From Marinobacter salinus (GTDB lineage: Bacteria; Pseudomonadota; Gammaproteobacteria; Pseudomonadales; Oleiphilaceae): a stretch of DNA of 64,000 nucleotides. Both the position numbers and the translations under genes were made by a program. The stretch spans positions 3,224,001 through 3,288,000 of the forward strand of contig NZ_CP017715.1 of NCBI RefSeq assembly GCF_001854125.1, read 5' to 3'. Every line of letters starts with the position of its first letter. Within the stretch, counting starts at the first letter, position 1. A model generated the notes under the pieces. The model saw only the letters and a program-made list of their open reading frames with translations, did not search any database and was not told the DNA's origin. Shown piece by piece: positions 44,139 to 53,935 of the stretch.

Positions 44139-47100
44139 GCACCGAGATGAGCAACCGCAACCCGAACCTTGATCCGTTAACTCTGCCCCTGCATGGCAGC
44201 ACGCTGATTGAGGCCAGCGCCGGTACCGGCAAAACGTTTACCATTGCCATCCTGTACGTGCGCCTGGTGCTGGGGCATCAGCAACCGGAGAGCAGTCCGC
44301 TGGCCCAGGGCATACTGCCACCGAACCTGCTGGTGGTGACCTTTACTGACGCCGCCACCAAAGAATTGCGTGATCGCATCCGCACCCGCCTTACCCAGGC
44401 CGCCGAGGCGTTCTCGGACGCCGCCGACAGCAGCGCAGCATCGCCGGAAACTGCACTGATTTACCAGTTGCGAGACGAGAGTTATCCCGATCCGGCGACC
44501 TGGCCCGACTGCCGGAAAAAACTGCTGCTGGCCGCAGAATGGATGGATGAAGCCGCGGTTTCCACTATCCATGCCTGGTGCAACCGCATGCTCAGTGAGC
44601 ATGCCTTCGACAGTGGCAGCCTGTTCAAACTGACCCTGGAGACAGATCAGACGGACTTGCTGGATGACGTGGTCCGGGACTACTGGCGCACGTTCATCTA
44701 TCCGTTGCCTGAGGCTCTGATGGACGAAGCTCTGGGCCACTGGAAAACCCCGGCTGATTTGCGTAAATCCGTTCGCAATCTGATTCCCGAAGCCGACAGT
44801 CTTGGCGCGCCGTCCGGTGATGTGAAGGACGCCATTGAAGCGGTCCGGCAACGGCGTCTGAACCAGGCTCTGAAACTGAAGCGCTATCCCTGGGGCGACT
44901 GGAAGAGCGAGGTACTGCAGCTTCTGGACAGTCTGCATAAGAGCAAGCGTCTGCACGGCGGCAGCAAAAAGACCATGGTCGTAGCCTGGGACACATTACT
45001 GGAATGGCAGACCGACGATGCGCTGTATCCGGAGGGCATGGACAAGGCCGGCTTCCAGAACCAGACGCCGGAGGTCCTGCCCACAAAACTCAAAGGCGAA
45101 GACCCGGCACCATCGCATCCGGCCTTTGACGCCATTGCCGAACTGATCACCTTCAGCCAGAACCTGCCGAGTGCAGAATCCGACATTCTCAAACACGCCA
45201 CTGGCTGGATCGCCCGAAGGCTGGAATCCGAAAAGCAGAAGCGCTCGGAAATGGGTTTTGATGACCTGCTGACCCGGCTGGACGAAGCCCTGCACGGCCC
45301 CCGTGGCAACCAACTCGCTGCCACCATTCGTCGGCAGTTCCCGGTAGCACTGATCGACGAGTTCCAGGACACCGACCCGATTCAGTACCGCATCTTCAAC
45401 CGCATATATCGGGTCAAGGATAACGATTCCCACACTTGCATGCTGATGATCGGGGATCCGAAACAGGCGATTTATGGCTTTCGGGGCGCGGACATTTACA
45501 CCTATCTGGAAGCTCGTAAGGGCGCCCGGGAACGGACCTGGACACTGGGACGCAACTTCCGCTCGGCCGAACCCATGGTCAAAGGAGTGAACCGTGTGTT
45601 CGAATTCGCGGATCAGAACACCCTCAGCGGCGCCTTTCTGTTTGGCAGGGGCGACACCTCGCCGCTGCCGTTCCAGGGTGTAAACGCCAACGGCACCAAA
45701 CGGCTGTGGTCAGTGAATGGCGAATTCCAGCCCAGCCTCACGTTCTGGATGCTGGAACGCCAGGAGGAGGACAAGAGCGGCAGTCCCAGAGGGCTGGCCA
45801 AGGGAGCCGCCACCAGCGATCTGGCCGAGGCCTGCGCCAGTGAAATTGCCCGGCTGCTGACGCTGGGCCAGCAGGGCAAGGCGGGCTTCGCCCTGACCGA
45901 TAACCCCGCGGATATGAATGCCGTGGCGCCCGGTGATGTTGCCGTTCTGGTGAACAACCGAAACGAGGCCAGCGCCGTCCGTAATGCCTTGGGCCAGCGC
46001 CGCATCAAAAGTGTCTACCTGTCAGACCGCGATTCGGTACTGACGTCTCCAGAAGCCGCGGAAGTGCTTTGCTGGCTCAGAGCCTTCGCGGAGCCCCGCC
46101 AGCTTGGTCTGGCACGCGCGGCACTGGCGACGCCGACACTGGCCCAGTCCTGGCAGTCTCTGAACCAGCTCCTGACCGATGAAATCGCACTGGAGCGGGA
46201 AATCGAACGTTTCATGGGTTACCAGCAACAATGGCAAGCCCAGGGTGTACTGCCCATGCTGCGCAGTTTCCTGATGGACTTTGACGTGCCCGGGCGACTG
46301 CTGCAGCGCCCCGATGGCGAACGGCGGTTAACGGATATTCTGCACATCGCTGAGCTACTGCAGCAGGACAGCCTGCAACTGGACGGTGAACACGCTCTGG
46401 TTCACCACTTTACCCAGATCCTGCGAGCTGCCGATGAAGAAGACGAACACCGGACCCTGCGGCTGGAAAGCGATGCCGGACTGGTTCAGGTGATCACGGT
46501 GCATAAATCCAAGGGTCTGGAATACCCGTTGGTATTCCTGCCCTTTGGTACGTCGTTCCGGGCAGAGAGTGACAAGCAGGCGTGGGTACGTTACCACGAC
46601 GACACCGGTCGCCTGGTGACGGTGTTTGACCCAACGCCGGGCGATATTGCCCAGGCAGACCGAGAGCGGCTGGGGGAAGATATCCGTAAGCTTTACGTGG
46701 CTCTGACCCGGGCACGCTTTGCCACATGGGTCGGTGTCGCCGCGATCGATCAGTGGCACCGGAGTGGCCTTGGTTACATGCTGGGCGCCCAGGACAGCCC
46801 TCAACAGTCGCTGGCCGGGCACCTGGAGCCGATGGCCAAAGCCGAGCCGGCCATCGCAGTGGCAGTCTTACCCGAGCCTTCCGGTGCGAGCTACGCTGAG
46901 CCTGCACCGGAATCCCTGGGTCCGGCCCTGGTCTCGACCCGGGAGGCCAGGGAAGACTGGTGGATTGCCAGTTACTCCTCCATCGAATATACCGGCATGG
47001 CTGGCACCGGTATTGTCTTCAGTGGCGAGGTGGAAGACGCCCAGACCCAGAACCTGCTGGAGGAAAGCGCCCAGACATCGGAGGGCGAGCAACCGGAATT

Positions 47101-47866
47101 CACCACAGCACTCGATCACCATCATTTCCCGAAAGGAGCAGGGCCCGGAACCTTCCTGCACGAAATACTGGAATGGTGTACGCAACAGGGTTTCCGCACC
47201 ATCGTCGAAAACCCTCCGCTGTTGCGGGACATGCTTACCCGCCGTTGCAGCACCCGCGGCTGGAGCGATTGGGTCCAGCCACTGGAGCAGTGGCTGCTCG
47301 GGTTGCTCGTTCAACCATTGCCTTTACAGCGGGGCACAACCGAGCAAGTATGCCTGGCCGACATCGGCATCTTGCGGCCGGAACTGGAATTCTGGTTTGA
47401 AAGTCGTAACGTCAGTACCCGCGCCATGGATCAACTGGTAAAAATCCACACGCTCAACCAGGCGGATCGTCCCCAGGCCGAACCCGGCCGCTTTAACGGA
47501 ATGGTCAAAGGTTTTATCGATCTGGTGTTCGAACACAACGGTCAGTATTACGTGCTGGACTACAAGTCCAATACCCTGGGTGACAAGGACACAGCCTATA
47601 CGGACCAGGCCATGGGGGAGGCCATCCTGGAAAAACGCTATGACCTGCAGTACGTGCTTTACCTGCTGGCACTGCATCGTCTGCTGAAGGCGAGATTACC
47701 CGACTACGATTACGACACCCATATTGGCGGTGCCGTGTACCTGTTCCTCCGTGGCTACCGGGCTCCAACCGCCGGGGCTTTTACCGACAAACCGCCGAAG
47801 AAGCTGATCGAGGTGCTGGATGCCATGTTCGATGGCCAGCCCGGACAAGGGGAGGCCGCCGCATGA
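44135..47866 (+). CDS. recB: Exodeoxyribonuclease V subunit beta (RecB)
   Basis: The protein has 1243 residues from ATG 44135, overlapping the recC stop. The UvrD-type helicase has Walker A EASAGTGKTFTIA and a Walker B-like ALIDEFQDTDPIQYRIF. QVITVHKSKGLEYPLVFLP is helicase motif V. The C-terminal PD-(D/E)XK nuclease has KGFIDLVFEHNGQYYVLDYK with Asp and DYK. It is the 3'-5' motor and the sole nuclease of RecBCD and loads RecA after Chi. The recD ATG overlaps its stop. Confidence 0.97.
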   Translation: MSTEMSNRNPNLDPLTLPLHGSTLIEASAGTGKTFTIAILYVRLVLGHQQPESSPLAQGILPPNLLVVTFTDAATKELRDRIRTRLTQAAEAFSDAADSSAASPETALIYQLRDESYPDPATWPDCRKKLLLAAEWMDEAAVSTIHAWCNRMLSEHAFDSGSLFKLTLETDQTDLLDDVVRDYWRTFIYPLPEALMDEALGHWKTPADLRKSVRNLIPEADSLGAPSGDVKDAIEAVRQRRLNQALKLKRYPWGDWKSEVLQLLDSLHKSKRLHGGSKKTMVVAWDTLLEWQTDDALYPEGMDKAGFQNQTPEVLPTKLKGEDPAPSHPAFDAIAELITFSQNLPSAESDILKHATGWIARRLESEKQKRSEMGFDDLLTRLDEALHGPRGNQLAATIRRQFPVALIDEFQDTDPIQYRIFNRIYRVKDNDSHTCMLMIGDPKQAIYGFRGADIYTYLEARKGARERTWTLGRNFRSAEPMVKGVNRVFEFADQNTLSGAFLFGRGDTSPLPFQGVNANGTKRLWSVNGEFQPSLTFWMLERQEEDKSGSPRGLAKGAATSDLAEACASEIARLLTLGQQGKAGFALTDNPADMNAVAPGDVAVLVNNRNEASAVRNALGQRRIKSVYLSDRDSVLTSPEAAEVLCWLRAFAEPRQLGLARAALATPTLAQSWQSLNQLLTDEIALEREIERFMGYQQQWQAQGVLPMLRSFLMDFDVPGRLLQRPDGERRLTDILHIAELLQQDSLQLDGEHALVHHFTQILRAADEEDEHRTLRLESDAGLVQVITVHKSKGLEYPLVFLPFGTSFRAESDKQAWVRYHDDTGRLVTVFDPTPGDIAQADRERLGEDIRKLYVALTRARFATWVGVAAIDQWHRSGLGYMLGAQDSPQQSLAGHLEPMAKAEPAIAVAVLPEPSGASYAEPAPESLGPALVSTREAREDWWIASYSSIEYTGMAGTGIVFSGEVEDAQTQNLLEESAQTSEGEQPEFTTALDHHHFPKGAGPGTFLHEILEWCTQQGFRTIVENPPLLRDMLTRRCSTRGWSDWVQPLEQWLLGLLVQPLPLQRGTTEQVCLADIGILRPELEFWFESRNVSTRAMDQLVKIHTLNQADRPQAEPGRFNGMVKGFIDLVFEHNGQYYVLDYKSNTLGDKDTAYTDQAMGEAILEKRYDLQYVLYLLALHRLLKARLPDYDYDTHIGGAVYLFLRGYRAPTAGAFTDKPPKKLIEVLDAMFDGQPGQGEAAA

Positions 47867-50112
47867 GCAAAACCCGACAGTCTGACCAGCAGATCTCCCT
47901 GGATTTGAGCAATGAACCCGATGACAAACCGGCCCCGTCAGCTCCAACTCGGGCCCACGATACAGACGCGCTTCTGGCAAGTCCGGACAAGATGGATGCG
48001 CTGCTGGATCAGTGGCAGCAGATGGAATGGATCCGTCCGCTGGATGTGGGCTTTGCCCGACTTATCCGAACCCTGTCAGCAGAGCAGGGTGAGGCGCTCC
48101 ATCCGTTGGTATTGCTGCTCTCGGCCCTGGTCTCGCATCAGGTCGGCCGGGGCCACGTGTGTATCGATCTTGCCAACCTGTTTGCCGATGCCGGCAGCAT
48201 TCTGTCCCTGCCACCGGAGGATTCGGTTGAGGCCGCAGGCGGGCTCAGAACCGGCGAGACAGTCTGTCCCGAACCGGACAGCATCCTGGCGCGGGTCAGC
48301 CTGGAGGACTCCTTAGCCCTATTAGATAAAGCTCAGGCGGTAAGTGATGGCTCACTGACGACACCGCTGGTACTGAATGAAACCAGGCTGTACCTGCGTC
48401 GATTCTGGCGTTACGAACAACGCATTGCCGAGGGCATTCAGGCGCGATTGGCGATGTCTTCTCCATTGCAAGACGCTCATTCCGATATGGCTACCACCCT
48501 CGGCCTGGCTCTAACCGCGCTCTTTGGCCCCCCTGTCGATATCGATTTCCAGAGACTCGCCTGTGCCCTGGCAGCCCGCAGCCGGTTTTCCGTGATCACC
48601 GGAGGGCCGGGCACCGGCAAGACAACCACCGTCGTCAAACTGCTCGCCGCGCTCCAGGCGATTGCCGGAAAATCCGGACAACGTGGCGGCCGTAAGCACC
48701 GGATCCGTCTGGCGGCGCCAACCGGCAAAGCCGCAGCCCGCCTGAATGAATCCATTGGGGGTGCCGTCAGCCGACTGCCGCTCAGCCAGTTGCCCGGCAA
48801 CGTAACCCCGGACGATATCCCCACCCGGGTAACCACCCTGCACCGACTGCTCGGCAGCCGGCCCGATACCCGCCGTTTCCGTCATAACCGGGATAACCTG
48901 CTGCTGGTGGATATCCTGGTGATCGATGAAGCATCCATGATCGACATGGACCTGATGGCCTCGGTGTTTGATGCGCTGCCGGCCACCGCCCAGCTGATCC
49001 TTCTGGGGGACAAGGATCAGCTTGCTTCAGTGGATGCCGGCGCCGTATTGGGCGAGCTGTGTCAGCGCGCGGCCGACGCTCATTACACCCCCGAGACGTC
49101 GTGCTGGCTTGAGGCGATTACAGGCCATTCGATACCGGACAACCTTAGCGATGCCAGCGGACAGCCCCTCGACCAGGCCGTGGCCATGCTCCGTAAAAGT
49201 CACCGTTTCAGTGAGGACAGCGGTATTCGTACCCTGGCGGAGGCCGTCAATACCGATACGCTGGACGCCGGAATCCTCCGGGCCTGCAGGGACGGTGAAT
49301 TTGACGATGTTATCTGGCTGAATGGCCGGAATCCGACGCCGGAACCGAGCAACGCACTGGCCATGATCTGTTCCCACGCGGTTTCCGGCACACCAGAGGC
49401 CTTCCGTGAACAGGGCCGGGGCCGCATCGCCAACCACCAGCCGCTGCCGCCACCGGTGGGCTACCATCAGTACCTTAGCCTGTTGAACAACCACGAACTG
49501 GATGAAAGGAGTCCAAGAGTAGACTGGGACAGCCTGGCCCTGCAGGTGCTGGAAGCATTTTCGGACTTCCAGATTCTGTGTGCCCTTCGCAAAGGGCCGT
49601 GGGGCGTGGAAGGCATCAACGATCTGGTGGCACGACACCTGTTGGCGGAAAAACACATTACTCGCGCGGAAGGCTGGTATCCGGGGCGCCCGGTGCTGGT
49701 GACCGGTAACGACTACAATCTGGGACTGATGAACGGGGATGTGGGCATTACCTTTAGTGTGCCCTGGGATCGAAACCAGCAGGGTGAGCCCAAAGACACG
49801 TTGCGGGTCGCATTTCCGGCCACAGACGGCAGCGATGGCATTCGGTGGATTTCGCCAAGCCGGCTGCAGCAACTGGAAACTGTGTACGCCATGACCGTTC
49901 ACAAATCCCAGGGCTCGGAATTCAATCACACTTGCCTGGTGTTACCGGACCGGCTCAGCCCGATAATGACCCGGGAACTGATCTACACAGGCATCACCCG
50001 GGCGAGGAACTGGTTCAGCCTGATTACCGGTGACGCCAGCGTGCTGCGGGACAGTGTCCATCAGCAGGTAAGGCGTGCTTCCGGTCTGGCGCAGCGGCTC
50101 AGTCAACCGTAA
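47863..50112 (+). CDS. recD: Exodeoxyribonuclease V subunit alpha (RecD)
   Basis: The protein has 749 residues, somewhat longer than E. coli RecD (608). The N-terminal RecB-binding region is followed by SF1B helicase motifs: Walker A ITGGPGTGKTTTVV, Walker B VLVIDEASMIDMDLM, LLGDKDQLASVDAGAVLGEL and the late AMTVHKSQGSEFNHT. It is the 5'-3' motor of RecBCD. The first roughly 60 residues are polar and extra compared with E. coli. The final 14 bases overlap the end of the convergent ABC exporter gene, leaving no room for a terminator between them. Confidence 0.96.
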   Translation: MSKTRQSDQQISLDLSNEPDDKPAPSAPTRAHDTDALLASPDKMDALLDQWQQMEWIRPLDVGFARLIRTLSAEQGEALHPLVLLLSALVSHQVGRGHVCIDLANLFADAGSILSLPPEDSVEAAGGLRTGETVCPEPDSILARVSLEDSLALLDKAQAVSDGSLTTPLVLNETRLYLRRFWRYEQRIAEGIQARLAMSSPLQDAHSDMATTLGLALTALFGPPVDIDFQRLACALAARSRFSVITGGPGTGKTTTVVKLLAALQAIAGKSGQRGGRKHRIRLAAPTGKAAARLNESIGGAVSRLPLSQLPGNVTPDDIPTRVTTLHRLLGSRPDTRRFRHNRDNLLLVDILVIDEASMIDMDLMASVFDALPATAQLILLGDKDQLASVDAGAVLGELCQRAADAHYTPETSCWLEAITGHSIPDNLSDASGQPLDQAVAMLRKSHRFSEDSGIRTLAEAVNTDTLDAGILRACRDGEFDDVIWLNGRNPTPEPSNALAMICSHAVSGTPEAFREQGRGRIANHQPLPPPVGYHQYLSLLNNHELDERSPRVDWDSLALQVLEAFSDFQILCALRKGPWGVEGINDLVARHLLAEKHITRAEGWYPGRPVLVTGNDYNLGLMNGDVGITFSVPWDRNQQGEPKDTLRVAFPATDGSDGIRWISPSRLQQLETVYAMTVHKSQGSEFNHTCLVLPDRLSPIMTRELIYTGITRARNWFSLITGDASVLRDSVHQQVRRASGLAQRLSQP

Positions 50113-51922
50113 CATCGGCTTCAGTGCCACCATCCTCACCGCCGTGGTGCTGCTGTTCCCACAACCTGGCGTAATGGCCAGCCCGGGCGAGGAGGTCATT
50201 ATGATGGCCGCTCTCTACTATGCGCCCCCCCTCCATCACCAGAATGGTGTCGGCATCACGGATCGTGGACAACCGGTGAGCAATGACCAGGGTGGTACGT
50301 TGCTGGCTGACTTCTTTCAAAGCGCCAAGAATCGCCTGCTCTGACAGGGAGTCAAGAGACGATGTCGCTTCATCGAGAATCAGCAGTGGCGGGTTTTTCA
50401 GGATCACCCGGGCAATTGCGACCCGCTGTTTTTCACCCCCGGACAGTTTCAAGCCGCGCTCTCCCACACGGGTCTCGTAGCCGTCCGGCAGGCTGTGGAT
50501 AAAGCTTTCCAGGTGAGCCATGCGTGCCGCCTGATAAACTTCTGCTTCGGTGGCGTCGGGCCGGCCATAGGCCAGATTACGGTACAAGGTGTCGTTGAAC
50601 AGCACCGTGTCCTGGGGCACCACACCGATCGCCGAGCGCAAACTGTCCTGCGTGACCTGCCGGATGTCCTGGCCATCGATGGTGATGCGACCGGCGTCGA
50701 CATCAAAGAACCGGAAAAACAGTCTGGCCAGCGTCGACTTGCCAGCGCCGCTGGCCCCAACGACAGCCACGGTGTGGCCCGCGGGAATACGAAAATCCAC
50801 ATCCTCAAGGATGGGACGGTCAGGCCGGTACGCGAAGTGCACATGCTCAAACGTCACCTCTCCGCTGGTGACCCTCAGCGGGGCTGCATCCGGGGCGTCC
50901 TCTATGGCGGGTTTATCGCCAAGCAGGCCAAACAAACGCTCGACATTTACCAGCGCCTGACGAATTTCCCGATAGACAAAACCCAGAGCATTCAGGGGGA
51001 TGAACAGCTGAATCAGATAGGCATTGATCATGGTGAAATCACCCAGGGTGATCTCGCCACTGGCAACTTCTCGCACCGCCATCGCCATGATCACGATCAG
51101 TGCCACACCGATGATCAGCGCCTGCCCGGTGTTTAATGCCGCCAGTGACAACCGGTTTTTCAACCGCGCCTGCTCCCAGTCCTGCAGGTCCTGATCGTAC
51201 AGATCAGCCTCGAAGGCTTCGTTGTTGAAGTATTTCACCGTCTCGTAGTTAAGCAGGCTGTCCACCGCCCGGGAATTCGACTGGTTGTCCCGGGCGTTGG
51301 CCTCGCGCACGAACCGGGTCCGCCATTCCGTTACCTTGATGGAAAACAGGACGTAAACCACCACTGCGACCAGAATGGCCAGAACATAACCGATGTTGAA
51401 CACCACCAGCAGGATGCCGGCCACCATCAGGATTTCCAAAAGGGTGGGGACAATATTGAACAGTGTGAACCGAAGCAGGAAACTGATGCCATTGGTGCCC
51501 CGTTCGATATCCCGGGCCAGGCCTCCGGTCTTTCGATCCAGGTGAAAGGCCAGCTCCCGGTTGTGTAAATGCCGAAAGATCCGGAGGGAAACCCGTCGCA
51601 TGGCGCGCTCCGCCACTCTGGCAAATACCGCATCCCGAAGTTCGCTGAACAGCGTAGCGCCGAAACGCAAGAGGCCGTAGGCAACAACGAGCACCACAGG
51701 AATCCACAGTAACAACTCGCCGCCGCGATTCTGGTCGAGATAATCAACGATATATTTGAGTGCCACCGGCGTTGCCACCGTGGCAAGTTTGGCCAGTACC
51801 AGCAGAACCAGGGCCAACCCGACCCGGCCACGGAACTCGGAAAGGTAGGGCCAGAGGCCGGCAATCACTTTCCAGTCAGTCTTGTGGTTGCTGGGGTAAT
51901 CGTTGTCGGCGTATGCGCGCAC
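50099..51922 (-). CDS. Atm1-type ABC exporter (fused membrane and ATPase domains)
   Basis: The half-transporter has 607 residues. Six transmembrane helices (about 30-310) are followed by an ATPase domain with Walker A GASGAGKSTL, signature LSGGEKQRVAIAR and Walker B LLILDEATSSLD. The membrane part has NYETVKYFNNEAFE, a mark of the Atm1/HMT1 group, whose bacterial members export glutathione conjugates, heavy-metal thiolates or Fe-S precursors. The homodimer is expected in the inner membrane. It is divergent from a second ABC exporter and overlaps the end of recD by 14 bases. Confidence 0.9.
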   Translation of the reverse strand: MRAYADNDYPSNHKTDWKVIAGLWPYLSEFRGRVGLALVLLVLAKLATVATPVALKYIVDYLDQNRGGELLLWIPVVLVVAYGLLRFGATLFSELRDAVFARVAERAMRRVSLRIFRHLHNRELAFHLDRKTGGLARDIERGTNGISFLLRFTLFNIVPTLLEILMVAGILLVVFNIGYVLAILVAVVVYVLFSIKVTEWRTRFVREANARDNQSNSRAVDSLLNYETVKYFNNEAFEADLYDQDLQDWEQARLKNRLSLAALNTGQALIIGVALIVIMAMAVREVASGEITLGDFTMINAYLIQLFIPLNALGFVYREIRQALVNVERLFGLLGDKPAIEDAPDAAPLRVTSGEVTFEHVHFAYRPDRPILEDVDFRIPAGHTVAVVGASGAGKSTLARLFFRFFDVDAGRITIDGQDIRQVTQDSLRSAIGVVPQDTVLFNDTLYRNLAYGRPDATEAEVYQAARMAHLESFIHSLPDGYETRVGERGLKLSGGEKQRVAIARVILKNPPLLILDEATSSLDSLSEQAILGALKEVSQQRTTLVIAHRLSTIRDADTILVMEGGRIVESGHHNDLLARAGHYARLWEQQHHGGEDGGTEADVTVD

Positions 51923-52069
51923 AGAAATATCCTTGGATGACAGGGAAAATCATAAGCATGAGCCGTATGATGAAAACGGGCCGGAAAATATGATCAAGAG
52001 CCCTCAAGTGTACAGCATTCGCGAATTTCAAAAGTCACGCAGGTTTACGCCCATCCACGGAGTCAGATC

Positions 52070-53857
52070 ATTAACACCCGTCATCGTCAGGCCCTGAAAC
52101 TGGTTATTGAATTCATCAGCCCCTACCGCAAAACCGTGGTCGGCGCGATGGTGGCCCTGGTCTTCACCGCCGGCATTACGCTTGGATTAGGGCAGGGTTT
52201 GCGGATTCTAGTGGACCAGGGACTGGCGACAGAATCCCCCGAGATGCTCGCCAGCGCGATCGGTCTGTTTTTTGTGCTGGTGATCGGTCTGGCATTCGGG
52301 TCCTTTGCCCGTTTCTATCTGGTTTCGTGGATCGGCGAACGGGTGGTGGCAGACATTCGCAAAAAAGTGTTTAACCACCTGATTGACCTCCATCCCGGTT
52401 TCTTTGAACAAAACCGGGCACTTGAGATCCAGTCCCGGTTCACCTCCGACACCACGGTGCTGCAATCAGTGATCGGCTCTACAGTGTCCATTGCCTTGCG
52501 CAATACCCTGATGCTGGCCGGGGGCCTGCTCCTGCTGTTCGTTACCAATGCCAAACTGGCCAGTATTATTCTGCTGGGCTTCCCATTGGTCATCGCGCCC
52601 ATCCTGTTTTTTGGTCGGCGGGTCCGGCAACTATCACGCCTGAGCCAGGACCGTGTGGCAGACGTTGGAAGCTATGTGGGAGAGAACCTCACTCAGATAA
52701 AAACGGTACAGGCGTTTAATCATCAACACCATGACCGGCGGTTTTTCGCCGCCGTATCCGAAAAAGCCTTCGATATTGCCCGGGACCGGATTCGGCAGCG
52801 TGCCTGGCTGACGACGCTGGCTATCTCACTAGTGATGGGAGCCGTCGGCATTGTGCTGTGGATTGGCGGACTGGATGTCATCGAAGGCCGGATTACACCC
52901 GGCGAACTGGCGGCCTTTGTGTTTTACAGCCTGCTGGTGGGCGTCGCCGCAGGTGCAATCAGTGAGGTCATTGGCGAACTGCAGCGGGCTGCTGGGTCTG
53001 CCGCCCGGTTATTCGAACTGCTGCAAACGGAACCGGCGTTTGTGCGCCGGGAGGACTCGGCAGGAATTCAAAGGCTCCCGAAAAATATTACGGGTGCCAT
53101 TACCATTGATCACCTGACCTTCCATTACCCCGGGCGACCACAAACGCCAGCCGTGTCCGATTTGTCACTGACCATCAGGGCGGGCGAGACGCTTGCTCTG
53201 GTCGGGCCTTCCGGTGCGGGGAAATCCACCCTGTTTGATCTGTTGCTTCACTTCTACCAACCCGACAGCGGTCGGATTCTTATTGACGAGCTGGACACCG
53301 CGAGGATGACGCTGGAGGACCTGCGGCGTTGTTTCGCCCTGGTACCCCAGAATCCCGCCCTGTTCCATGGCTCCGTTGTGGATAACATCCGGTATGCCAG
53401 GCCTGAAGCCAGCCAGGAAGACGTTGAACAGGCGGCACGGATCGCCCACGCCCATGAGTTCATCCAGTCCTTGCCTCAAGGGTACGACACACCTCTCGGC
53501 GATGCCGGCCTGGGGCTTTCCGGTGGCCAGAAGCAACGACTGGCCATAGCCCGTGCTTTGCTGGCAGGTTCGCCTATTCTGCTGCTCGACGAAGCGACAA
53601 GCGCCCTGGACGCGGAAAGTGAACATCTGATCCAACAGGCAATGCCGGCACTTACCGCTGGCCGGACCACACTCGTCATTGCCCACCGGCTGGCAACGGT
53701 CAGAGATGCCGACCGGATCGCGGTTCTGGACCAGGGACGGCTGCTGGCCGTGGGAACCCATGGAGAGTTGATGAAAGAAAACGAATTGTACCGACGGCTG
53801 GCCAAACTGCAGTTTCGAGAAGAACCGGGACGAGAAACCGGTAGCCGGCTACGTTAG
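52070..53857 (+). CDS. MsbA-like ABC exporter; start codon unclear
   Basis: The half-transporter has about 595 residues. There are six transmembrane helices, Walker A GPSGAGKSTL, signature LSGGQKQRLAIAR and LLLDEATSALD. The substrate is unknown, and the MsbA/multidrug family also includes lipid and peptide exporters. Conserved-looking coding sequence continues upstream of the first standard start (GTG 52136): RQALKLVIEFISPYRKTVVG forms an elbow helix before helix 1. No ATG, GTG or TTG precedes this stretch in frame. ATT at 52070, with GGAG about nine bases upstream, is the best candidate and gives I/M-NTRHRQALK. If ATT is not used, the protein begins at 52136 without that helix. Confidence 0.85.
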   Translation: MNTRHRQALKLVIEFISPYRKTVVGAMVALVFTAGITLGLGQGLRILVDQGLATESPEMLASAIGLFFVLVIGLAFGSFARFYLVSWIGERVVADIRKKVFNHLIDLHPGFFEQNRALEIQSRFTSDTTVLQSVIGSTVSIALRNTLMLAGGLLLLFVTNAKLASIILLGFPLVIAPILFFGRRVRQLSRLSQDRVADVGSYVGENLTQIKTVQAFNHQHHDRRFFAAVSEKAFDIARDRIRQRAWLTTLAISLVMGAVGIVLWIGGLDVIEGRITPGELAAFVFYSLLVGVAAGAISEVIGELQRAAGSAARLFELLQTEPAFVRREDSAGIQRLPKNITGAITIDHLTFHYPGRPQTPAVSDLSLTIRAGETLALVGPSGAGKSTLFDLLLHFYQPDSGRILIDELDTARMTLEDLRRCFALVPQNPALFHGSVVDNIRYARPEASQEDVEQAARIAHAHEFIQSLPQGYDTPLGDAGLGLSGGQKQRLAIARALLAGSPILLLDEATSALDAESEHLIQQAMPALTAGRTTLVIAHRLATVRDADRIAVLDQGRLLAVGTHGELMKENELYRRLAKLQFREEPGRETGSRLR

Positions 53858-53871
53858 TCGGTTTGTGTCCT

Positions 53872-53898
53872 TTGACAGTACTCCCTACACTGTATAGG
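53872..53898 (+). promoter_or_regulatory. Candidate gabT promoter
   Basis: A perfect TTGACA (53872-53877) is followed after 15 bases by TATAGG (53893-53898). The spacer is short, so confidence is limited. Confidence 0.4.
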
Positions 53899-53935
53899 TA
53901 ACAGTTTCCAACCTGAACCCATGGAGAATGGCAAA

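Noticed and set aside
44327..44340. Copies of E. coli Chi (gctggtgg) within recB and elsewhere
   Set aside because: The word arises easily from Leu-Val codons at this GC content, and the Chi sequence of this organism is not known.
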